The notes: a model not told the origin generated them from the letters alone. DNA of 36,485 bases from an uncultured Clostridia bacterium (GCA_944385905.1 CALWZA010000037.1:1-36485), one strand, 5' to 3'; positions 16,434 to 24,800 are shown, counted from the stretch's first letter. Numbers and translations are program-made.

Positions 16434-17748
16434 TATTTTTCCCCTCTTTCTTATGATGCTCCCTAACAAGTTCTTTTGCCAGCCTGTTTCTCTGAACAAG
16501 AGGCTGTCCCGTTGGACATATATACGCACAGCATCCGCATTCCATACAAAGATTTACTTTTAAAACCGACAGTTCGTCAGCATCTTTTCTCGCAAATGCC
16601 TTTGAGATTGCTACAGGATTAAGTCTCAGAGGACAATGATCTACGCATTTTCCGCAGTTTATGCAGGCTGTATTTTCCTTGGGCTCTGCGTCTTTTGAAT
16701 CAAACGCTATCAAGGCGTTATTATTTTTCAGCAAAGGCGCGTCAAGATCCGAAACGGCAATTCCCATCATAGGTCCTCCGTAAAGCACTTTTGCCGGCTC
16801 ACTCTTAAACCCTCCGCAGAAATCAAAAATATCCGACAGCTTTGTTCCGATTGGAGCTATAACATTCTTAGGTTCATTGACCGCGCTTCCGTCAACAGTA
16901 ATACATTTTTCAACAAGCGGCATACCGGTTTCAATATACTTCGCTATTACCAAAAGAGTAGTACAGTTTATTACTATTGCGCCGACATCTATCGGAAGCT
17001 TTCCTTCGGGCACAATCTCACCGATAGTATTGTATATCAATACTTTCTCGCCTCCCTGAGGATAAACAGACGGCAATTCCTTAACAGTTACGGCTTTATC
17101 GTTGGCAAAAACCTCACGCATCTTTTTTATGCACTCAGGCTTGTTTTTCTCAATTCCGATTATTATATTTTTAACTCTCAGATGTTTTTCAAGAAGTTCC
17201 GCTCCCTTCCTGATCCAATCAGCATCATCGAGCATTGTCCTTGTATCGCTTGTAATGTAAGGCTCACACTCAGCGCCGTTAATAATAACTGCTTTTATTC
17301 GTGACGTATCCTTGACATCAAGCTTGACCGCAGTCGGGAAACCTGCTCCGCCCAAGCCGACCGCTCCGCTGTCGCGCACTGCGGCTATAAAATCCTCATA
17401 GCCGGCAACACTGTGCGGCTTTACTGAATCGGAAACGGTCATCAGTCCGTCAGATTCAATAATGACTGCATCAACAGTGTTTCCCGAGGCTAAAACCACT
17501 TTATCTATTTTTTTTACTGTTCCGGACACACTCGCGTGAACGGGCGCGCTTATATTTCCTTCAGCTTGTCCGATTAAGTCCCCTACCCGAACAGTATCTC
17601 CTGCTTTAACGACAGCCTGTGCCGGTGTTCCGATATGCATCGACAGCGGAATTATTACCGTTTGCGGTGCAGGAATTCTTACCGCTTTCATTGCCGCCGT
17701 TTTTTTCAGATGAGGTACATGTACACCGTTTAGCTTAAATATGTGCAT
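16426..17748 (-). CDS. rnfC: RnfC, NADH-interacting soluble subunit of the Rnf complex
   Basis: About 440 residues. It starts with HIFKLNGVHVPHLKK and a sandwich hybrid/barrel region (GNISAPVHASVSGTVKKID), then the Complex I 51-kDa-like NADH/FMN fold with GLGGAGFPTAVKLD and NGAECEPYITSD, and two C-terminal 4Fe-4S motifs (CINCGKCVDHCP, CMECGCCAYICP). It exchanges electrons with NAD(H) at the cytoplasmic side. The ATG at 17748 follows AGAGG at 9 bases. Upstream in-frame starts fall in or before the promoter and are excluded. First gene of the operon. Confidence 0.96.
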   Translation of the reverse strand: MHIFKLNGVHVPHLKKTAAMKAVRIPAPQTVIIPLSMHIGTPAQAVVKAGDTVRVGDLIGQAEGNISAPVHASVSGTVKKIDKVVLASGNTVDAVIIESDGLMTVSDSVKPHSVAGYEDFIAAVRDSGAVGLGGAGFPTAVKLDVKDTSRIKAVIINGAECEPYITSDTRTMLDDADWIRKGAELLEKHLRVKNIIIGIEKNKPECIKKMREVFANDKAVTVKELPSVYPQGGEKVLIYNTIGEIVPEGKLPIDVGAIVINCTTLLVIAKYIETGMPLVEKCITVDGSAVNEPKNVIAPIGTKLSDIFDFCGGFKSEPAKVLYGGPMMGIAVSDLDAPLLKNNNALIAFDSKDAEPKENTACINCGKCVDHCPLRLNPVAISKAFARKDADELSVLKVNLCMECGCCAYICPTGQPLVQRNRLAKELVREHHKKEGKNNG

Positions 17749-17821
17749 ATTTGCTGACCTCTCATTCTTTAAAAATTGTAGCCGTTCAATTAGTAAATTA
17801 ACTTCAACCGCATACATATTA

Positions 17822-17850
17822 TTTATAGTACAACACTCGAAATTTGTCAA
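17822..17850 (-). promoter_or_regulatory. Sigma-A promoter of the rnf operon
   Basis: Minus-strand TTGACA (17845-17850), exactly 17 bases, TATAAA (17822-17827), about 75 bases upstream of rnfC. No terminators were seen before the end of the eight-gene operon. Confidence 0.8.
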
Positions 17851-17939
17851 TCATAATGCTTGAAAATACATATAAGAAACAAGGTTTGGCCAAAGCATAT
17901 ACCGAAATGTAAAGCGGAATTTTCAACCTTTACTTGCTA

Positions 17940-17968
17940 TTGCAATGCTAAGATTTTTATTGTATAAT
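17940..17968 (+). promoter_or_regulatory. Sigma-A promoter of ttcA-ymdB
   Basis: TTGCAA (17940-17945), 17-base spacer, TATAAT (17963-17968), about 45 bases upstream of the ttcA start. It is divergent from the rnf promoter. Confidence 0.75.
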
Positions 17969-18014
17969 ATATTTGTATTTGCTCAAATCAAACGAAAGGC
18001 ACAGATGATTTATA

Positions 18015-18779
18015 ATGCAGAAAATGCTCGGATATATGAGAAAGGCTGTTGAGGATTTTGATTTGATTCATGACGGCGACAAGATTGCGGTCGGAGTTTC
18101 AGGCGGAAAGGACAGCCTTGTACTTCTTTACGGCTTGGTTTTGCTGAAGAGATTTATCGGCATTGACTACTCAGTAACCGCAATAACGCTTGACCCGTGC
18201 TTTAACGGCGTTTGCACCGACTATTCGGAAATATCTGAATTTTGCGAAAAGCTCGGAATAGAATATATTATAAAACGGACGCAGATCGGCGAAATCGTGT
18301 TTGACGTTCGAAAAGAGGAACATCCATGTTCGCTTTGCGCCAGAATGAGAAGAGGCGCTTTGCATGACGCCGCTAAGGATGCGGGCTGCAATGTTGTCGC
18401 TCTCGGTCATCACAACGACGACGCAGTTGAAACATTTTTGATGAACCTTTACATTGAGGGCAGAATCGGTTGCTTTTCGCCGAAATCATATCTCTCACGA
18501 AAAGAGCTTTATCTCATTCGTCCGATGGTTCTGGCTCCCGAAAGCGAAATAAGAAAGGCGGCAAACAAAAATTCGCTTCCCGTCGTCAAATCAAAGTGCC
18601 CTGCCGACGGTAAGACAAAGCGTGAGGAAATGAAGGAATATATTTTGAAAATGAACCGTGAATCAAGAGGCTTTTCTGAAAGAATTTTCGGCGCTCTGCG
18701 CAGAAGCGGTATAGACGGCTGGGGATTCCCCGGTCAGCAGCCCAAGCCGGGAACTTTTTCATCGGAAGATAAAATTTAA
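18015..18779 (+). CDS. ttcA: TtcA-family tRNA 2-thiocytidine biosynthesis protein
   Basis: The 254-residue ATP-dependent tRNA sulfurtransferase has a PP-loop SGGKDS (29-34), the CSLC pair in HPCSLCARMRRGAL and a third cysteine in KSKCPADGKTKREE. This is the three-Cys arrangement that holds the catalytic 4Fe-4S cluster in TtcA. GHHNDDAVETFLMN is the typical second motif. It thiolates C32 of certain tRNAs if function matches family; related PP-loop enzymes with other targets cannot be excluded. It lies 12 bases before the ymdB-like gene. Confidence 0.85.
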   Translation: MQKMLGYMRKAVEDFDLIHDGDKIAVGVSGGKDSLVLLYGLVLLKRFIGIDYSVTAITLDPCFNGVCTDYSEISEFCEKLGIEYIIKRTQIGEIVFDVRKEEHPCSLCARMRRGALHDAAKDAGCNVVALGHHNDDAVETFLMNLYIEGRIGCFSPKSYLSRKELYLIRPMVLAPESEIRKAANKNSLPVVKSKCPADGKTKREEMKEYILKMNRESRGFSERIFGALRRSGIDGWGFPGQQPKPGTFSSEDKI

Positions 18780-18791
18780 GGATGGCTTGAT

Positions 18792-19559
18792 ATGAGATTA
18801 CTGTTTATCGGAGACGTTGTAGGAAAAGAAGGGTGCGAATTTCTCGCTTCTAAATTAAGCCGGATCAAATCGGATTACAATATTGATTTTACTGTTATAA
18901 ACGGTGAAAACTCAGCGTCTGGAAACGGAATTACGAAATTTTCCGCGAACTTTCTGACCAATATCGGCGCTGACGTCATCACCACTGGAAATCACGCATT
19001 CAAGCGCCGTGAATCGCTTGACATTTTTGATGAATATGAACATATAATTCGTCCGTTAAACTATCCTGAAGGCGTTATCGGCAAAGGTATTTGCTTTGTT
19101 GACACGGGAAATATAAAAATAGCTGTTGTGAACCTGATGGGCGTTGTATACATGGAGCCTCTCGAAAATCCTTTTTTTGCGATTGACAAAGCTCTTTCCG
19201 AAATTGATACGTCAAACATTTTTGTAGACTTTCACGCTGAGGCAACCGCTGAGAAAAAAGCTATGGGTCATTACCTGACAGGCCGCGTAACGGGGCTGTT
19301 CGGCACACACACTCACGTTCAAACATCTGATGAAATCATTCTTGGAGGTCACACCGCTTACATCACAGACGCCGGCATGACAGGCGCCGAGCTGTCCGTT
19401 CTCGGCGTTCGCTCAGACCTTGCGATTGAAAAACAAAAATACCACTTCCCCGTCAGATTTGCCGAAAGCGGCGAACCTTGCTTTATAAACGGAGTAGTGG
19501 TAGAATTTAACGAAAAGAACGGAAAAGCTCTGAACATAGAGCGCATTATAATAAGATAA
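18792..19559 (+). CDS. ymdB: YmdB/TIGR00282-family metallophosphoesterase
   Basis: The 255-residue protein has the dinuclear metal-site motifs of the family: FIGDVVGKEG (Asp8), NGENSASGNGI, TTGNHAF, DFHAEATAEKKAMG and FGTHTHVQTSD. Bacillus YmdB is a cytoplasmic phosphodiesterase active on cyclic nucleotides and linked to RNase Y and biofilm control; here the substrate is unknown. AAGGA lies upstream of the ATG. Co-transcribed with ttcA. Confidence 0.9.
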   Translation: MRLLFIGDVVGKEGCEFLASKLSRIKSDYNIDFTVINGENSASGNGITKFSANFLTNIGADVITTGNHAFKRRESLDIFDEYEHIIRPLNYPEGVIGKGICFVDTGNIKIAVVNLMGVVYMEPLENPFFAIDKALSEIDTSNIFVDFHAEATAEKKAMGHYLTGRVTGLFGTHTHVQTSDEIILGGHTAYITDAGMTGAELSVLGVRSDLAIEKQKYHFPVRFAESGEPCFINGVVVEFNEKNGKALNIERIIIR

Positions 19560-19571
19560 AAAATCACATTC

Positions 19572-19605
19572 AGCTGCCACATTTTTTGCGGCAGCTTTAA
19601 TTTTT
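19572..19605. terminator. Terminator between ymdB and trxB (convergent)
   Basis: Stem AGCTGCC (19572-19578) with GGCAGCT (19590-19596), followed by TTAATTTTT on the plus strand. On the minus strand A/T-rich sequence follows, so it may serve both genes. Confidence 0.7.
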
Positions 19606-20514
19606 GTCGCAGTACTCGCAGGCTGCAACCGCTGCGACAGATCCGTCAGCGGCGGCGGTCGTAAGCTGGCGAAGTGACTTTGTGCGGCAGTCGCCTGCGC
19701 AGAATACTCCCTCGGCGGATGTCTTGCAATCCTCTGAAGCGACTATAAATCCTTTTTCATCAAGCTTTACAAGGTCGGCAAACTGCGAATTTCTCGGCTC
19801 AAAACCGACAGCTATAAAAAGTCCGTCCGTTTTAATTTCACTCGGTTCGCCGGTAAGCTTGTTCTTTACAATTACCGCGGTCAGCTTGTCCTTGCCTATT
19901 ATTTCAGATATCTCGGAATCCAATACAAAGCTTATATTCTCAATTTCCGAAGCTCTCTTCGCAAGCATATCCTCGCCGCGGAATTTGTCTCGCCGATGAA
20001 TGATATAAACATTAGAACAAAACTGAGATAGATATATTGCTTCGGACAGGGCAGCGCTTCCACCTCCAACAACCGCAGCTGTTTTGTTTTTATAAAAGAC
20101 TCCGTCGCATACGGCGCAATAGGATACCCCGCATCCGGTCAGCCTGTCCTCACCCGGCACATTGAGCTTTTTATGCTTGGCTCCGGTTGCGATTATTACA
20201 GCTTTGCAGGTATACTTTCCTTCATCTGTAACGACTGTTTTAAATTCTCCCGAATTCTCAATTGACATTACTCTTTCAAATCGGTTTTCAACTCCGAATT
20301 TCTCGGTCTGCTCATAGAGGTTGTTTGCAAGCTCTGCTCCGGAAATATCACTGTACGCAGGGTAATTTTCAACTTTCGGAGAATACGCAATCTGCCCGCC
20401 GAAGCCCTCGCATTCAATCAAAAGAGACTTTTTGCCTGCTCTGGCGCAGTATACAGCCGCCGTCATTCCGGCAAATCCGGCTCCGACAATTATTACATCA
20501 TAATCTGTTTTCAT
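19597..20514 (-). CDS. trxB: Thioredoxin reductase
   Basis: The 305-residue flavoenzyme reduces thioredoxin, typically with NADPH. FAD-binding GAGFAGMTAA lies at 11-20, the redox pair CAVC at Cys133-Cys136, the second dinucleotide motif VVGGGSAAL near 150, the HRRDKFR motif that favours NADPH, and the C-terminal GVFCAGDCRTKSLRQLTTAAADG. The ribosome binding site AAAGGAG lies inside the end of the araC-type gene, 4 bases from its stop, so the two are translationally close. Confidence 0.95.
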   Translation of the reverse strand: MKTDYDVIIVGAGFAGMTAAVYCARAGKKSLLIECEGFGGQIAYSPKVENYPAYSDISGAELANNLYEQTEKFGVENRFERVMSIENSGEFKTVVTDEGKYTCKAVIIATGAKHKKLNVPGEDRLTGCGVSYCAVCDGVFYKNKTAAVVGGGSAALSEAIYLSQFCSNVYIIHRRDKFRGEDMLAKRASEIENISFVLDSEISEIIGKDKLTAVIVKNKLTGEPSEIKTDGLFIAVGFEPRNSQFADLVKLDEKGFIVASEDCKTSAEGVFCAGDCRTKSLRQLTTAAADGSVAAVAACEYCDKN

Positions 20515-20518
20515 ATGA

Positions 20519-21382
20519 TTACTCCTTTAATTCTTCTTTGCTTTTTGAGGTATCAATTCTTCCATATGCTTTCACAAACTGCCTTGGCGAGCATTCATAG
20601 TATTTTTTGAAATTATGATAAAAATGGCTTAAATTATTAAATCCGCTTAAAAAGCACACGTCAATAATTTCCCGCTCACCGCTCAAAAGCACTTTGGCAG
20701 CATAATTTACTCTCTTCATGTTTATAAATTCAGTGGGAGTAAGGTCAAGATGTCTGCGAAACTCTCTGGTTATATGCTCCTGAGACGAATTCGACAGAGA
20801 AATAAGGCGGTCTAATCCCTCAACAAAATTGTCTTTCCTGCTCATCTTCTCTATAATCTCTGCCATTGACGGCGGAAGCTCATCAGTTTTTTTGTGACTA
20901 GCTTCCGATTCAAAAATAATATATAAGAAATAAGGCAGTAATGACATAATGTATTTATTAAGACCAACTTCACTCAAAAGCTGTTCTGAATAAACCATCT
21001 TCGCCATAATATCATCAAAATAGCTTTCCTTTAAGTCTACACTTGCTGTCATATCGGCAATATTGTCAAATATATTCAATCCAATTATCTTGCATGAGTT
21101 TTCCACGTCTTTTTCTGAAATTTCCCACCAAATCGACTCACAGTTAAACGAATTAAAGAACTCAAATTTATGATCGTCTTTTGGGCTCAGCAAACAAAAT
21201 GTTCCCCTTGACACTATTTGTATTCTGCCGTTAAATTTATGAAAGGCTTTACCGCTGCAAATTAAAATCAAAACATATTTTCCGTTAAGACAAAGCTGAC
21301 TCATCTCTTCTTCAGAAAACGAGTGTCTGCAAGCATTGTAATCTGTACTTTCATTTCCCATAAATATTTGGCTAAAGCTCAT
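20519..21382 (-). CDS. AraC-family transcriptional regulator
   Basis: The protein has about 287 residues, starting at 21382 (GAGAGGAAAAG upstream; an ATG 51 bases earlier lacks a site and overlaps the promoter zone). The N-terminal cupin-like sensor domain (~1-150) includes ICSGKAFHKFNGRIQIVSRGTFCLL. The C-terminal double helix-turn-helix (~190-280) has HITREFRRHLDLTPTEFINMKRV and FLSGFNNLSHFYHNFKKYYECSPRQF. Sugar-responsive AraC regulators often have this layout, but here it is the operon partner of trxB and the ligand is unknown. Confidence 0.88.
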   Translation of the reverse strand: MSFSQIFMGNESTDYNACRHSFSEEEMSQLCLNGKYVLILICSGKAFHKFNGRIQIVSRGTFCLLSPKDDHKFEFFNSFNCESIWWEISEKDVENSCKIIGLNIFDNIADMTASVDLKESYFDDIMAKMVYSEQLLSEVGLNKYIMSLLPYFLYIIFESEASHKKTDELPPSMAEIIEKMSRKDNFVEGLDRLISLSNSSQEHITREFRRHLDLTPTEFINMKRVNYAAKVLLSGEREIIDVCFLSGFNNLSHFYHNFKKYYECSPRQFVKAYGRIDTSKSKEELKE

Positions 21383-21408
21383 CTCACTTTTCCTCTCATA
21401 AATTATAT

Positions 21409-21421
21409 ACTTAAGTATTTG
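21409..21421. promoter_or_regulatory. Palindrome and shared 12-mer upstream of the araC-type gene
   Basis: ATACTTAAGTAT (21407-21418) is a perfect 12-bp palindrome about 25 bases upstream of the start. CTTAAGTATTTG (21410-21421) is identical to 1570-1581. A TATAAT-like box on the minus strand adjoins it. A self-regulatory operator is possible; inference. Confidence 0.4.
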
Positions 21422-21454
21422 ATGTCTATACAATAATCAATATAGCACAATACA

Positions 21455-21500
21455 GAAAAAGCGCAACGGCTGCCATACATTTTCACAATGTCTGGCAGCC
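21455..21500 (-). terminator. Terminator of vanY-mrp
   Basis: A long stem, GGCTGCC...ACATT / AATGT...GGCAGCC (21468-21500), is followed on the minus strand by GTTGCGCTTTTTC. Confidence 0.8.
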
Positions 21501-21518
21501 AAAACTTTTGTTCTGCTC

Positions 21519-22340
21519 TTATCTAAATAATATTTTCTCCGCTTCCTTAAGATAATCTCCCTCAAACAACTCTATGCATCCGTTGTCGCAAAGCTTTGAA
21601 AGCTGTGGGTCAACAGGTATTTTACCGATAACTTTTATGTTATTGCGTTTTGCCACTTCCTCGGTTTTGCCCTCGCCGTATATATAAATTTTCTCATCGC
21701 AATGCGGACATTTTACATAGCTCATGTTTTCGACAACACCGAGTATCGGAATATTCATCATTTCCGCCATTTTTACAGCCTTTTCGACTATCATTGATAC
21801 TAATTCCTGCGGAGATGTTACAATTATTATTCCGTCAAGCGGAATTGACTGAAATACCGTCAGCGGAACATCGCCGGTTCCCGGAGGCATATCGACAAAC
21901 ATATAGTCAACGTCGTTCCAAATGACTTCCTGCCAAAATTGCTTTACAACGCCGGCAAGTATCGGACCTCTCCATATGACAGGCTGAGCGTCGTTTTCAA
22001 GGAGCAGATTGACAGACATTATTTCTGTTCCCATTTTTGATTTGACAGGTAAAAGTGAGTCACCCGCAGCCTGGGCTTTTTCCTTAATTCCAAAGGCTTT
22101 TGGGATTGACGGGCCGGTTATGTCCGCATCCAAAACAGCGGTTTTATATCCTAGTCTGTTGGCTGACACGGCAAGCATAGAAGTTACGAGTGATTTTCCG
22201 ACTCCGCCTTTTCCGCTGACTACTCCGATTACTTTTTTTATGTTTGAAAGCTCGTGGGGCTTTTCGACAAAACTCTTTTTTTCGTCTCGCTCCGAACAGT
22301 TCTGACTGCATGAAGAGCAGTCATGAGTACATTCGCTCAT
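21519..22340 (-). CDS. Mrp/NBP35-family Fe-S carrier ATPase
   Basis: The 273-residue P-loop ATPase of the ParA/MinD group carries Fe-S clusters to client proteins. The N-terminus has a Cys cluster (CTHDCSSCSQNC), the deviant Walker A is GKGGVGKS (43-50), FVDMPPGTGD follows, and a CPHC pair near the C-terminus likely bridges an Fe-S cluster in the dimer. AAGGAG precedes the ATG. It is 24 bases after the vanY-like gene, so they probably form an operon. The family fits the Fe-S-rich Rnf and GGGtGRT functions nearby. Confidence 0.92.
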   Translation of the reverse strand: MSECTHDCSSCSQNCSERDEKKSFVEKPHELSNIKKVIGVVSGKGGVGKSLVTSMLAVSANRLGYKTAVLDADITGPSIPKAFGIKEKAQAAGDSLLPVKSKMGTEIMSVNLLLENDAQPVIWRGPILAGVVKQFWQEVIWNDVDYMFVDMPPGTGDVPLTVFQSIPLDGIIIVTSPQELVSMIVEKAVKMAEMMNIPILGVVENMSYVKCPHCDEKIYIYGEGKTEEVAKRNNIKVIGKIPVDPQLSKLCDNGCIELFEGDYLKEAEKILFR

Positions 22341-22364
22341 AATTAATCTCCTTAAAACTATATA

Positions 22365-23363
22365 TTAATTCATTGTGACTGTAACAATAAATCCGTCAAC
22401 ATTATTGCCGGAATACGTATATTCATACGGCTGTCCGTTTTCCTTAAGCGGAATAGGTATATTGGTTGATTCATCTCCTCCGGCAACATAATATATACGG
22501 TATTCTGTACCGCTGTCATCCGATACTTCAAAAAAGCCCGTGTCGACGGTATAATTTTTCAAAAGATCGACATACTCCTCAAGGCACAGACCGTTTTTCT
22601 TCATTGCCGTTGCGTGCGGAATGCCAACATATCTGAAATGCCACGGTTCGTTGTCTATCATAGTGATTGCTGTTTTGTCCGCCGGATATCGGTTTATAAA
22701 TCCGTACTTATAGCTGTTGTCGCTAAACCAGACGTAATCACCCGTGCCGTCGAAATCCTGATACGTGCCGTCGGTATTATATACCTTAAAATCTATTGCC
22801 AATCCGGTATGATGTTCACTGTATCCGGGCTTTGCTACTAATGTTGACGAATCCTGACCTGTTGATTCAAGCTCATCGTTATAAAGCTCCTGCTGCTTTT
22901 CATATGTTCTGTATCCGCTTAATATCATTACCGTATTTAAATTTGTGGCTTCAAGAAAGCCTTTCATCATCTCGTCAAGCGGAGCAATTATGCTGTTATC
23001 CAGCAATACCGTATAGTCTTTTACCGGATATCTGCCTGTCTTTGCCTGTCCGACTATTGACAGGCTATCCTCATCTACCTGAGTATTGTAAACGGTATTG
23101 TTGTTTACAAGCACCAGATATCCTTTTCCGATTTCTTCGGATGAAACTGTTATCATATCATACTTTTCAAAAACTACAGGTTCGGGAACTTCCGGCTCTG
23201 TATTATCAACGCTTGTCTGCGGCAAATTATCGTTAGAATCATCAGGAACATCTTCGTTTTTTGAGCACGAATTCACAATGAGAATTATTAAAATCAATAG
23301 AATTGCAAGCGCGATTGCTATATTTTTATATTTCAGTCTCTGCCAAATTGTTCTTTTAGCCAT
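22365..23363 (-). CDS. D-alanyl-D-alanine carboxypeptidase (VanY, M15 family), membrane-anchored
   Basis: The 332-residue protein has an N-terminal hydrophobic segment (~13-33) ending in NSC, either a transmembrane anchor or a lipobox. A Pro/Glu-rich linker follows, then the M15B zinc peptidase domain. Zinc and catalytic residues appear in YSEHHTGLAIDF and EPWHFRYVG, with SGYRTYEKQQELY upstream. It trims the terminal D-Ala of peptidoglycan stem peptides outside the cell. A C-terminal extension of about 80 residues is predicted beta-rich. GAAGGGA lies before the ATG. Confidence 0.9.
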   Translation of the reverse strand: MAKRTIWQRLKYKNIAIALAILLILIILIVNSCSKNEDVPDDSNDNLPQTSVDNTEPEVPEPVVFEKYDMITVSSEEIGKGYLVLVNNNTVYNTQVDEDSLSIVGQAKTGRYPVKDYTVLLDNSIIAPLDEMMKGFLEATNLNTVMILSGYRTYEKQQELYNDELESTGQDSSTLVAKPGYSEHHTGLAIDFKVYNTDGTYQDFDGTGDYVWFSDNSYKYGFINRYPADKTAITMIDNEPWHFRYVGIPHATAMKKNGLCLEEYVDLLKNYTVDTGFFEVSDDSGTEYRIYYVAGGDESTNIPIPLKENGQPYEYTYSGNNVDGFIVTVTMN

Positions 23364-23524
23364 ATTTTACCGTCCCTTCAAGCTGATATTTAACAAAGGT
23401 TAATGCCGTTATAATTAAAACGAAAGCACAATGTTTTGAAATAATTATAACACATTTCGCCAGATTATAAAAGAGATAAGCATGATTTAACAAAAAGTTC
23501 ACAAATATGATTGATTTAAATGAA

Positions 23525-23556
23525 CAAAAAATAAAGCGTGAGACAGTTTCACGCTT
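23525..23556 (-). terminator. Terminator downstream of the ppk1 remnant
   Basis: Stem AAGCGTGA/TCACGCTT (23534-23541 with 23549-23556) followed on the minus strand by TATTTTTTG. It still sits correctly behind the decayed gene. Confidence 0.75.
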
Positions 23557-23565
23557 AAAAAACAT

Positions 23566-23948
23566 TTAACTTTCAAATTTGATTTTTATGCCGCTTGCGT
23601 GTTTTTTGCCTGCTTCGGCTTTCTGCGGCGTATAGTTCGTCGGATTATCAATATAATATCTTTGCGCATCGATTAAAAATTCTCCCGACCGAATTTCGGG
23701 TTTGACATATTCACCGTCTGGCATGAGCTTTCTCGATTTGACATTATCAGATAACAGCCTGCTCACATAATCGGCAATAAAATTTTTAATATCGCTGTCA
23801 TAAACAGGACATGCGATTTCCACCCTGCGCATCTGATTTCTTGTCATTATATTCGCAGAAGATGTATATACCATTTAATTATCACCGTCACCGAAGATAT
23901 ATATATGTATATACGTGAACGCTCAAGAAAACTTCCTACAATGCTCGT
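23566..23948 (-). pseudogene. ppk1: 3' remnant of polyphosphate kinase (ppk1)
   Basis: The last ~130 residues of PPK1 are recognisable: ITSIVGSFLERSRIY in one frame, then after a frameshift in a TA-repeat tract IFGDGDN, a stop, and MVYTSSANIMTRNQMRRVEIACPVYD through EFLIDAQRYYI. Intact PPK1 is around 700 residues with its catalytic histidines upstream, all missing here. The final 102 residues remain open from an ATG at 23874, but that ATG is just the internal Met of the family and has no ribosome binding site. The gene's own terminator survives; the 5' part has been replaced by the mntR terminator region. Confidence 0.8.
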
Positions 23949-23971
23949 TATGTATTATAAATCATTACAAA

Positions 23972-24003
23972 TAAAAAGCATACCGTGCCAAAAGTCACGG
24001 TAT
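23972..24003 (-). terminator. Terminator of the mntR/dtxR-type gene
   Basis: Stem ATACCGTG/CACGGTAT (23980-23987 with 23996-24003) followed on the minus strand by GCTTTTTATT. Confidence 0.8.
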
Positions 24004-24025
24004 GTTTACTTAATGAATTGTATTT

Positions 24026-24412
24026 TCACTGCTTATCGTTCTTATAATCAGCCTGAATCATATGTTTTTTCATTGCCTCAAACAGCTCATCGCTTATAAC
24101 ATGCTCGATTTTACAGGCATTCTCCGAAGCAATTTTCTCATCGACTCCCAAAGCGGTAAAAAGCTTTGTAAGTATGACGTGGCGCTCGAATATTTTTTCC
24201 GCCGTTTCCTTTCCGAGAGCTGTCAGTGTTATCGCTCCGTCTTCATCAACCGCTATGTACCCGTTGCTTTTCAATATTCCGACCGCTCTGCTCACGCTAG
24301 GCTTTGAATAGCCCATATACTCACAGATATCTATTGAGCGGACAATTCCTTTTTTCTTATTAAGCACATAAATAGTTTCCAGATACATCTCTCCGGATTC
24401 CTGAAGATTCAT
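24026..24412 (-). CDS. DtxR/MntR-family metal-dependent repressor
   Basis: The 128-residue protein has an N-terminal winged helix (~5-65: SGEMYLETIYVL, YSKPSVSRAVGILKSNGYI) and a metal-binding dimerisation domain with ERHVILTKLFTALGV and ENACKIEHVISDELF. The His/Glu/Cys residues match the Mn/Fe-sensing sites. There is no C-terminal SH3 domain, as in MntR. The start ATG at 24412 has GGGAGG 8 bases upstream; in-frame ATGs further up overlap the -10 box or the ribosome binding site. It is divergent from the B12 transport operon. Confidence 0.87.
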   Translation of the reverse strand: MNLQESGEMYLETIYVLNKKKGIVRSIDICEYMGYSKPSVSRAVGILKSNGYIAVDEDGAITLTALGKETAEKIFERHVILTKLFTALGVDEKIASENACKIEHVISDELFEAMKKHMIQADYKNDKQ

Positions 24413-24446
24413 CGGCAAGCCCTCCCGCATACTAATTGTATAAACA

Positions 24447-24475
24447 GCATAACACAACAGCCCGCATTTTTCAAG
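24447..24475 (-). promoter_or_regulatory. Promoter of the mntR/dtxR-type gene
   Basis: Minus-strand TTGAAA (24470-24475), 17-base spacer, TATGCT (24447-24452). Confidence 0.65.
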
Positions 24476-24545
24476 CTTATGTAACTGAACATATTATTAT
24501 ACATGAAGAATTATTTATGGCTATTTGATGTATTAATCTTTTTTG

Positions 24546-24574
24546 TTGACAAATCAGTTTAAAAGTGATATCTT
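24546..24574 (+). promoter_or_regulatory. Promoter of the riboswitch-btu transcript
   Basis: TTGACA (24546-24551), 17-base spacer, TATCTT (24569-24574), about 55 bases before the riboswitch core. Confidence 0.75.
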
Positions 24575-24627
24575 ATGTCTGGCGCACAGCTTTTATGTGC
24601 GCGAGACAATTGAATAAAAAACCAACG

Positions 24628-24800
24628 GATTCAGGTGCCCGGCGTTTTGGGTCGGGATAATAGGGAACGAAGTGAAAAGCTTCGGCGAACCTGTCGCCGT
24701 AAAAGCCTTAGGCTGTGCGTTTTGGATTTTATCCGGTCACTGTTTTTAAAACGGGAAGGCTTGCGCTCAGCGGCTTGAGCCGGAAGACCTGCCTGAATTT
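24628..24800 (+). ncRNA. Cobalamin riboswitch
   Basis: Conserved blocks appear in order: TTCAGGTGCCC, GGGAACGAAGTGAAA, GCGAACCTGTCGCCGT, GTCACTGT, CGGGAAGG, and the B12 box AGCCGGAAGACCTGCC (24778-24793). It binds adenosyl- or another cobalamin and is followed by an intrinsic terminator before the B12/corrinoid transporter genes, so high cobalamin should stop transcription. Open frames across it are shadows. Confidence 0.92.

Noticed and set aside
17749-17850. Longer RnfC beginning at 17850
   Set aside because: The extra 34 residues overlap the -35/-10 promoter and are not rnfC-like; ATG 17748 has a good ribosome binding site.
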